Shown: piece by piece, positions 56,521 through 64,000 of the stretch
Numbering within the stretch: position 1 is the first letter of the stretch
How the letters are laid out: every line of letters begins with the position of its first letter
NCBI GenBank assembly: GCA_036785705.1
Contig: JAWUZG010001109.1
Location: 1-64,000 of the forward strand
Direction of reading: 5' to 3'
Length of the DNA stretch: 64,000 bases
Origin: Acanthornis magna
Taxonomy: Eukaryota; Chordata; Aves; Passeriformes; Acanthizidae
Made by a program: the position numbers and the translations under genes
Notes under the pieces: generated by a model
What the model saw: only the letters and a program-made list of their open reading frames with translations
What the model was told of the DNA's origin: nothing
Databases searched by the model: none

Positions 56521-56670
56521 TCCCTGGGATGACTTTCCCAGTCCCACCACTCAGTCCATGAATCCCCGCCAATTCCCCAAGCAGGGAATTCCTGCTCTAT
56601 ATATCGGAGCATTTCCCAAAGGTTCCGATAAATAGGGAAGTTCTTTTCCCGAAATTCAGGGGCTTGTTAC

Positions 56671-57054
56671 CTGTGAGCTGGAAAACCTGGAGAAGGCCCT
56701 GGAGATTCCTGATTTTCCACTCCAGCACCTCCCGAGGACTGGAAAGCGCTGGATCCGACGGAATTCCCTCTTTTCCGAGCTGCTACAAAAGCCAGCAGGG
56801 AGGAGAGGTCATGAAAATCCCTGGGAAAAACCTCAAGGCTCATGCCAAGCTGGATTTCCCTGGAAAAGCCTGGAATTCCTCCCTCACTGCCTTTTCCAGC
56901 AGCTCCAGTTTATCCTGGAGCCGATCCCGCTGGAGTTGCAATTCCCGGATTTTGGCTTTCAGGAAAACCGACTTCTCTTCCCACTGCTCCTTCTCCTCCT
57001 GCTCCACAGCTTCCTGGTGGGCCCGGAATTCCAGCATTTCCAGGTGGGCCAGCA
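56671..57054 (-). CDS. Two exons of an unidentified coiled-coil protein (partial)
   Basis: Exon 57054-56888 (acceptor TAG, donor GTGAGG) and exon 56782-56671 (acceptor TTTTGTAG, donor GTAAC) join in phase 0 on the minus strand. The first encodes a strongly charged heptad-like helix (LAHLEMLEFRAHQEAVEQEE, then KAKIRELQLQRDRLQDKLEL). The second encodes SSPREVLEWKIRNLQGLLQV. Codon pattern, splice sites and low-complexity-free sequence support real exons. Neighbouring exons were not found: the next minus-strand sequence is the minisatellite, and upstream toward 57.5 kb no clear exon is seen. The family is not recognised. Confidence 0.65.
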
Positions 57055-57059
57055 CTACT

Positions 57060-57577
57060 GGAAAAGCAGGATATGCCTGGAATTCCGGGTGGGGATCCCC
57101 CCCCAAAAAATGGAAAATACATTTAAAAACCCCACTTGGAATGGTTTTTCCAAAGGGTAGAGGGTGGGGAACTGTCCAGGGAGGAGGATTTGGGGAATTT
57201 TAGGGAATCAAAGCCACATTCCCAAGAACTGACCCTTGGAAAAAGCCCTTTTCCCATCCTCCTTCCCATTCCCTTGCTGCTCTCCAAGGGAGGAGGGAGA
57301 TTCCAGCTTTTCTTTCCCAGGATCCATCCCTTGGGAATCTTCCTTCCACAGGGAACACCCAGAGTGACCCTGGGCCCCGAGGATCCGGGGCTGGAAAGAG
57401 AAGGGAGAAATCCCAATTAATCTTCCCATAGATTAGGGGGAGTTTTCCCAAGGAAAATGTGGGACGGGGAAGGATTTTGGGGGATTGATGGAGGGATGAG
57501 AATGGGGGGATATAAGAGTCGGTCAAAGAATCGAGCTCTGTCTCAACATTTCTCATCAGAAACCACAGGTGCAGGAC
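57060..57577. other. Non-coding stretch, probably intron or 5' flank of the coiled-coil gene
   Basis: No exon could be supported here; sequence is rich in TCCC/GGGA. Confidence 0.4.
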
Positions 57578-58760
57578 TGTCGTGGGTTTGACCCTGGCTA
57601 AATGCCAGGCACTTACAACGTCTGCTCTCTCTGCTCTCTCCTGCTGCAGCTATGCAGAGGAGAGGGAAAACTAACACAAAATACTGGACTTACGAGTTGA
57701 GATAGGATCACTGATAAGGAGGACGCAGGAGATACAGAGCAAGGTCATGAAAGCTTAAAGTTGCAAAAAAAGTGATTTATTTAACAGAGTCAGAAGATAA
57801 ATCAGAGATAAAAATAAGCTCTTAAGACACCATTTCTTCACACCCCCCTTCCCTCTTAAGGCACTGCTTCTCAGCTCACCCCCTCCCTCCTTTCCATCTA
57901 ACCAACAACCCCAGGGCAGGGGCAGGGTGTGGGGTTTTTTCTCTTAGGTCAGTTCATCACAATTCTTCTACCACAGACACTGTTTCTCTATTCGCCCCCA
58001 CCCTCCATCCAACCAACAGATCCGGGCTGGGGCAAGATATGTGGCTTTTCTTAATCAGTCCAATGCCACAATTCTTCTGCTACAAACGCTGTTTCTCTAC
58101 TCACCCCTCTCCCTATTAGGCCCATTTCTCAGCTCACCCCCTCCCTCCTTCCTTCTAACCAACAGCTCTGGGGTGGGGGCAGGGTATGGGGGTTTCCTTT
58201 GCTCAGGGTCAGTCCATCAGGGGGAAGAGTCCTCTACTTAGCCATGGGGGTGCCTCCCACGAGAGACAGTCCTCTGCGAACTTCTTTGGCGTGGGTCCAA
58301 TCTCACAAGCAGCATCCCGCCCAAAAAATCTGCTGCTGTCTGAGATCCTTCTGTCCAGGCTGCAGAATTCCAAGCCGAGGCCAGGCTGTTTCCGCCCCGG
58401 GAGCAAGGCCTTTCTCTCTCCTGCAAGGCCTTTGCAACTCTCAGTCTCTGCTGGGACTCCCACTGGATCACAGCTTCCTGCAGGCATCCACCTGCTCCTC
58501 TGGCGTGGGCACCTCCCCACAGGCTGTGGGGGGTTCTCTGCACCCCCTGGACCCCATGGGCTGCAGGGGGACCACCTGCTCCCCCATGGTCTTCACCACA
58601 CCTGGCAGAGGGTTTTCAGCTCCGGCGCCTGGAGCACCTCCTCCCCCATCTTCTCCACTGACCTTGCTGCCTCCATGTTGTTTCCCTCACATATTTTTAC
58701 CTCCTCCTCCTCCTTCCCTGGCTAAAAAGAAGTGCGTGCTCACATTGTTTTGATTTCTTC
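57578..58760 (-). mobile_element. LTR-type sequence, end not defined
   Basis: It starts TGTCGTGGGTTTGACCCTGG, the same terminus as the stub at 32391, and has TTTATT near 57776 (AATAAA on the minus strand). It contains about three diverged internal repeats of a CTCACCCCCTCCCTCC...CCAACA unit. The right boundary near 58760 is a guess. Confidence 0.55.
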
Positions 58761-58959
58761 TTAAATATGTTTTCACAGAGGCGTAACTAACATCTCGAAT
58801 TGGCCCAGGTTTGGCCAGCAGCATGTCCATCATCTTCAGAGCCATCAGAGATTGGCTCTGCTAGACATGGTGGAGAAATTTCCAGAATCTTTACTCAGGA
58901 CATGCAGGAGCCATCTTTGTACCCCACCCTATCCACTGGCAAAAACTGGGCCAAGCAAA

Positions 58960-60000
58960 ACTACCACACTAACCCAAATGAGACTGAGGACAAAGAATGA
59001 ATAACCTTGTCACTGAAGTTCGGCTGATGTCTGTAAGTTGTATCTTGATAGTCAACCAGAATCTTTGTTCACCAGAAACACCTCTAGAGTTTCACCAAGG
59101 GATTAGTCATGAAAATTCTTACGGAAATGTAAAGATCAAAGTAGCCAAAATACTCCATGTAACTAATCGCTGGGTGTGCTCTCAACTAATGTTGGGAGGA
59201 ACGGGATTCCCTTGCAGGGCCCACACTATGGGGTGGCCTGAACTCTCTCAATGGGCTCTGACTCGTAATGGAGCTGGTGAAGGGATAATTAAAGAAAAGT
59301 GTGCTGTGGAACAGAGGAATACATTGATCAGTTTTACAGGATTCACTAGGATTTGCCTTCAGGAGAAACCAAACCCTGTTCTAGTTAGAGGCCACAGTGT
59401 GAAAGGATTTCTGTGCTTGAACATCACTCCCAATGTCAATAGAGCTTGGGGTGCTGGAGCTGCTCAGGGTCAGTGTTACACCACTCTCAGCTGCAGTGCC
59501 ACCATTTTGGGTCCTTTGGCAACAACCACAGGGAAGAGTGGGGGCCAAGGGAACATTTTCCATCCAAAAAGTGCCTTTGATTTCAGAAAGCCAAAGATTC
59601 TGGTTCACCCTGTGCCGCATGTGCATTGCCTTGTCCTATGGAGTTTATGTTAATGAGCTAAATCGATTATTAGGAGAAGTAGCAAATGATACTGCTAAAA
59701 TATTGAATAGCACATCCTGTGAGCTCCAACAAATACAAATGGGGCTCTACAGAACTGCATGGCCTTAGATGATCTGCTTGCTGTCCAGGGAGGAACCTGT
59801 GCTCTTCTAGGACAGGAATGTTGCACTTGTATCAGTGATGGGTTTGAAGTGCAACAGTCAGGAATGCCCTCGATAGAAAGAGCAGTAGAAGAGTGGCAGA
59901 AAGAAAGAAATTCTTCCTGGTGGGATTGGCTCCATGGCTGCCAAATTGGAGGCTGCTGCGAAATGCATTTGTGGCAGTCACTGTAATCATTGCCGTGTGT
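58960..60000 (+). pseudogene. Endogenous retrovirus env remnant
   Basis: Plus-strand frames keep fragments typical of a retroviral envelope. There is a possible surface-subunit stretch in the 58997-59653 ORF, a heptad-rich transmembrane-subunit segment at 59650-59760 and a CX6CC motif at 59798-59824. These fragments lie in different frames; the break near 59760 shifts the frame. Stops and frameshifts make it non-functional. It is followed by UTR- or LTR-like sequence to about 60990. Confidence 0.7.
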
Positions 60001-60990
60001 GCACTTGATGTGTTATGATTCCATGGCAGAGTTGTTGTAACACTTTGTGCTGAGAAATGGAGCACTGAGACTTGTCTGAAAAGAGACACAATCTCATGAA
60101 AAGAGACCCAGTCTCAAGAAAATTGGGGGATTTGATAAAGAACAGAGAATAACAACTGAGTAGGCATGTTTTAAAAGGAATGGACATTATAGCTCTGAGT
60201 AATGAACTTGAACATCACTTTATTGAAGAACAGGAGACAATGCCTTTATGCCTAATACCTAAATCTAAGACTCTGTCATGGAAAGAATTGTTATGAAGGT
60301 TGTAGTTCATCTGTAGGTCAAAGGACCCATTGAAGTACTAAGGCCTGAACAACAGGCCCTGGGCCAAAGCTGACCTCTAGATGAACCTTCAAGCCAAAGG
60401 TTGTATTTGTATCCTCTCATTAATGAAGCGTTATTAGAAATATGATCTATGTATCTGTTCACTCATGAAACCTGTATTTACCTTTCTCTATTTAGAAACT
60501 GGACAAGGCCACATCTGGCCTGGTTTGGGGGTGTATGGTCAAAGTCAACTCCCTTGGTTCCTCCTTGAGCCCTGGCCAGGCTTTGGGTGAAACCAAAGAG
60601 GAGAATGAAACCAGATGTTCCTGCACTAGAAGTGCTGTCAGTTTGTTTATTCAGCTGTCAAAGCTGGGCCCTCTCCCAGCAAGGTTGGAAGCCTCACTTG
60701 TGGGTGGACGCAGCTGCAGGAATTCCCAGTGTCCGGGAGTGGCTCTGCAGTCCTTGGCTGTGACAGCTCCCCCAGCTGATGTGTGGGTGTGGGTGATGGT
60801 AAAGTCTGAGGGTAACTGGTGCTGGATCTTTCTAAATCATTATAGGCAATCTTTAGTAGGAATGACTGGGTGCCTTGCTGAGCTTCTCCTGTTGTGATAA
60901 TTTGCTAATGATCATGTGCTTTGCTGAGCTTCTCCTTTTGGAATTCTTTGCAGTTTTGCATTCTATAAATGACACTGTTCCTTCAGTTGG
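60000..60990. mobile_element. Retroviral 3' flank, probably part of the same ERV
   Basis: No gene is present. TTCTATAAATGACACTG near 60961 and the flanking sequence are compatible with an LTR U3/R junction, but paired LTR ends were not identified. Confidence 0.3.
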
Positions 60991-62280
60991 TGTCTGTGTC
61001 TTTGGTGCTGACCCTGCCCACGGCAAAACAGGGCCCCCTCCTGCCTAAGTGTTCCCTGCGAAGACAAAAACCATCGCCCCAAATGTCCCCCCTTCCTCCT
61101 TGTTCCCCCCAATGTATACACTGAGCCTGATGTCCTATGGTCTGGGATATCCCCGGGGTCAGTTGGGCTCACCTGTCCCCCTGTGTCCCCTCCCAAGCTC
61201 CCGCGCACCCCCAGCCCCTCTCCAGCGTGGCCGGACGAGGGGCAGGAAAGGCCTTGGCTCTGTGCAAGCTGAGCGAGAACAAAACCATCTGTGTGTGCTC
61301 AACGCTGTGCTCAGCACAGCCCCAAAGCACAGCCCCAGAGAAAGGCCTGGGAAGGAAATTCCCTCTGGCCCAGCCCAGAGCAGCAGCCTATGGCCATCCG
61401 CCATCGCCACGGCTCCACAGCTCCTTTGTGACCATGACAATGCCCAGCACAGCACAGCCAAAGTTGTTTGCCATGGACCCAACCTCAGCCAAGTGTCTCC
61501 TGCAGGTTGTGGTGGCATTGGAGAGTGGGAAGGGGCTTTGTGCTGGTTGCCATGGCAACCTCGGTGCCACTGTGGCCCTGTGATGGTTGCCATGGCACCC
61601 GACCCCAGCAGGGTCTCAGTGCAAGTGTCCCTGGCATCAGTCCCTGCCAGGGGTTTCCATGGCAACCGCCATGCCAGGTGACCCAGGGCTGGTGTCCCAG
61701 TGAGGGCTGCCATGTAAACAGTCCCCAGCACTGACCCTTTCTGTGTGGCTGACCTGGCCTTTGGCCCTGGCCCTGGGCTTTGCTGCTGCTCCGCGGCGCC
61801 TGCCCAGCCAGCGCGGCACAGGCCAGGTGGCCATGGCACAAGCCCCCAGCACCGCATCCCCTCTGCCTCTGGGCACTGCCACCAGCCCTGAGCAATGGCT
61901 GCTGCCGTGGGCTCAGCGCAGTGTCCACGGCTACAGCCCCTGGCAATGGCCAGTGCAGGCTGCCATGAGAATCCACCATCACAGCTGGCCCAGGGCAGGG
62001 CTGCAGTGCCCTTGCCAGCAGCCTGTCTGCACAGCAGCACTGCCAGGCCTCTCTGCATTTCCCTTCCCCTCACCCTTGGCTCACTCACACACCTCCCAAC
62101 AATTCACTGCCTGCTTTCAGCTGCGAGGAGTCCAAAGCTTCTCTGTCCTTCAGCAGTTGGTCTAATTCTGCCTTCAGCCAACTCTGGATTTGTGTTTATT
62201 GTAGAACTTCCTGTGTGTCTAAAACATTCCTTGCAGGGTTCTGCCCTGGGGAAGGGGAACCTCCTTGGTGGCAGCATGGA
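60990..62280. other. Non-coding stretch upstream of the MHC class II gene
   Basis: No gene was recognised. It contains the RFX-like palindrome cluster listed separately; many overlapping short ORFs are unsupported. Confidence 0.45.
61468..61666. promoter_or_regulatory. Cluster of RFX/X-box-like palindromes
   Basis: A full palindrome GTTGCCATGGCAAC lies at 61546-61559. Near-matches are GTTGCCATGGCACC (61586-61599), GTTTCCATGGCAAC (61653-61666) and TTTGCCATGGAC (about 61468). GTTGCCATGGCAAC is the known high-affinity site for RFX-family proteins, which also bind MHC class II X boxes. No Y-box was found beside them. Confidence 0.55.
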
Positions 62281-62298
62281 GTAGTAATCTAACTTATT

Positions 62299-62510
62299 TT
62301 ATATATATATGTGTGTGTGTATATATATATATGTATGTGTGTATATATATATAAAAATATAGATATAGATACAGATGTAGATACAGATGTAGATACAGAT
62401 ATAGATATAGATATAGATATAGATATAGATATAGATATAGATATAGATATAGATATAGATATAGATATAGATATAGATGGAGATGTAGAGATAGAGATAG
62501 AGATAGGGAT
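62299..62510. repeat. TA/TG and (GATATA)n microsatellite
   Basis: TATATG dinucleotide runs change into more than 100 bp of AGATAT hexamers. The long minus-strand YLYLYLY and IYIYIY ORFs are repeat products. Confidence 0.95.
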
Positions 62511-62519
62511 AATCCTTCC

Positions 62520-63640
62520 CTAAGGAGCAGAGAGTGCTGACAGAGCACAAGATGCTCTGCTGAGCACGGGATGGCCCCAGGGCTGATGTCAGACAAAGCT
62601 GGGATGGGAGTGCCAAAGAACAGGAGGAGGAGGGGCAGAGTATCATGAAGGAGCGGGTGGGGAGGAGAGATGGAGGAAGGGAAGCGGGAGGAAGAGGCGG
62701 GACAAAGGGGGAGAAGCAGTAAGGGAAGCAGGAAAAGGAGCTGCCGCGTGCGTCCATCGCTCTCTGTGTCCGCAACCCTCGGCCCCGGGAGCATCGCCCC
62801 CCGCATCCCGCAGGTGACCGGGCAGGGGGAGCTCGCCCCAAAGATCTTGGGCGGTGCGTGGGGTTCTTTTTGTGAGGGGGAGATTTTTGGACCTTGCAGG
62901 ACTCCAGCACCGGGCCCCAAATATCTTTGGCTGATCCTGGGAGAGTTAGTTTGTTTGGGATTTTTGGGGGGGTGGGGGAGGGGGCGGATATTTGGATCTT
63001 GCAGGACTCCAAATGCAAGTCGCAAATGCCCCTGGGGGGATATTGGGGAGTCCGCGGCACGCGGGTTTTTGGGGGTCTCAGTGGCGGCTGGCGGGAGAAA
63101 AGGGATGGGGTGGGCTGGGGCCCGGGCAGGGTGGGATGTGGATTGGGGTGTGGGATGAAGTGTGGGGGAGGGGGATGGGTGGGATGGGGCCTGGGATGAG
63201 GCAGCCGAAGGTTGGGGGTGCTGAAGGCGGGGGGACCGCACTCCTTCGGGGCTTGCGGGGTATCAGCCAGCTGTGAGGGAGTTTTGAGGTACCCCTAATC
63301 CTTCGGGGGTGGCACTGGCAGCGGGGGACACGTGTGTCCGGCAGCTCTGGAGCCCAGCTGCGCCCCCCTGGGCCCCAGCGGCGCCGGGAGCGGAATTTGG
63401 GGAGGGGGAGGTGTGGGGCGGGCAGGCCGGGCCCCCCCGCTGGGCGCTGTCCCGTTGGGGCCGAGTGCGGGGGGAGCTGTCCCGCGGGGCCCGGCCCTGC
63501 CCGGGCACGGCTGATGCCGCCCGCCCGCGCTCCGCACTGCTCCGGCCTGGTGCTCGCAGTGCCGCGCGGGGCGGGGCCGCTTTGGGGACCCCCCCAGGGC
63601 AGAGCGCGGCTGCTTTGGGGCTCTGGGCACCTGCCCGGCG
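62520..63640. promoter_or_regulatory. G-rich 5' flank and CpG-rich promoter of the MHC class II beta gene
   Basis: The sequence becomes CpG-rich from about 63340. Two related 100-bp segments (GGACTCCAGCACCGGGCCCC near 62900 and GGACTCCAAATGCAAGTCGC near 63004) form a local duplication. A canonical S-X-Y module was not found by eye. Confidence 0.4.
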
Positions 63641-63646
63641 CTGGGC

Positions 63647-63717
63647 ATGGGCCGTGTGGGGGCAGCTGGGGCCGTCCTGGTGGCACTGGTGGTGCTGGGA
63701 GTGCCCCCGGCCGCGGG
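63647..63717 (+). CDS. MHC class II beta chain, exon 1 (signal peptide), partial gene
   Basis: ATG at 63647 opens a 23-codon exon plus two bases, ending at the donor GTGAGC (63718). It reads MGRVGAAGAVLVALVVLGVP plus PAA and a split Gly. This is the characteristic leader of avian MHC class II B genes: Arg near the start, hydrophobic AVLVAL core and a PPAAG end. The exon length and phase-2 ending fit class II B exon 1. The beta-1 domain exon should lie downstream, but no acceptor with class II sequence is present in the last 283 bp. The product would present peptides to CD4 T cells. I do not give a locus symbol. Confidence 0.8.
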
Positions 63718-64000
63718 GTGAGCGGGGGGCGCGGTGAGAAGGGGGGCGGGGGCTGGGACCCCAAATTGAGCGAAACGGGGATTGGGACCCCCAAAGTGGG
63801 CAGGAGGGACCTGGAAGCCCCAAAACCAATCATGGGAGAGGGGGGTTGGGGATTGAGGGGACGATGACAAAGGGACAGAAGAGCAGGGGAAAAGAGGGGT
63901 CTGGGACCCCCAAAGTGAGCAGGTGGGGGATAGGAGACCGAAATTGAGTTGAGAGGGGTGTGTGGATTGGGAGAAGGATGGGAAAGGGGAGGAGAGAGGA
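63718..64000 (+). other. Start of MHC class II beta intron 1
   Basis: G-rich intronic sequence with repeated GGGACCCCCAAAGTGRGCAG units; no exon follows before the window ends. Confidence 0.6.

Noticed and set aside
59000..60000. Functional envelope gene
   Set aside because: The fragments lie in different frames with stops between them, and no gag or pol was found nearby.
62294..63241. Minus-strand ORF of 315 codons with LYLYLY and SLSL runs
   Set aside because: Half of it is translation of the GATATA microsatellite and the rest overlaps the MHC promoter without splice or domain support.
1..64000. tRNA, rRNA or other structured RNA genes
   Set aside because: None could be recognised by eye on either strand; a covariance-model search would be needed to exclude small ones.

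Overview
The window is vertebrate nuclear DNA, most likely from a songbird (Passeriformes). Genes are split into short exons with GT-AG introns, there are CpG-rich first exons, AATAAA signals, microsatellites and bird-type LTR fragments. Three gene types point to a passerine: a PIM-like kinase with a long Arg/Pro-rich N-terminus, tandem RhoGAP genes of the ARHGAP20/TAGAP kind, and the signal-peptide exon of an avian MHC class II beta chain. The species assignment is inference; the exon structures were read by hand from the sequence and checked for phase.

Layout. 1-12.3 kb: a 9.6-kb segment lies between two 1,328-bp inverted repeat arms (1-1328 and 10966-12293). Inside are a five-exon gene for a 72-residue secreted peptide (+, 2289-3706), a decayed PIM-like copy (-, about 5.8-7.2 kb) and an intact five-exon PIM-like kinase of 412 residues (-, 9963-7467). 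12.3-15.8 kb: a second copy of a GGGATC-rich minisatellite and no recognisable gene. 15.9-33.2 kb: RhoGAP gene A (16 exons, 583 residues) followed by four further copies of its 3' half (exons 11-16), ending in an AT-rich 3' UTR with AATAAA at 33174. 35.6-38.3 kb: an HSF-type transcription factor gene (334 residues). 38.5-41.0 kb: a terminal block (T1) with small exons and an AT-rich UTR. 42.8-52.5 kb: RhoGAP gene B (16 exons, same length as A) plus two more 3'-half cassettes. 52.5-55.3 kb: terminal block T2, a copy of T1. 55.8-56.5 kb: an AATTCCCAAGGAAA-type minisatellite. 56.67-57.05 kb: two coiled-coil exons on the minus strand. 57.6-61 kb: LTR sequence and a broken endogenous retroviral env. 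61.4-61.7 kb: a cluster of palindromic RFX/X-box-like sites. 63647-63717: MHC class II beta exon 1; the rest of that gene lies beyond the window.

The most unusual structure is the RhoGAP locus. Each of two paralogous genes has one set of 5' exons (PH domain and the Arg-finger half of the RhoGAP domain) followed by a tandem array of 3' cassettes, five in A and three in B. Every cassette starts with an exon 11 of exactly 196 bp in the same splice phase, and no poly(A) signal is seen immediately after the first stop codons. This layout would allow one 5' half to be spliced to alternative C-terminal halves. Intron 11 is exactly 240 bp and free of in-frame stops in all eight copies, so its retention would insert 80 residues into the RhoGAP domain. 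Several cassettes also carry clear lesions, so the array mixes usable and decaying parts.
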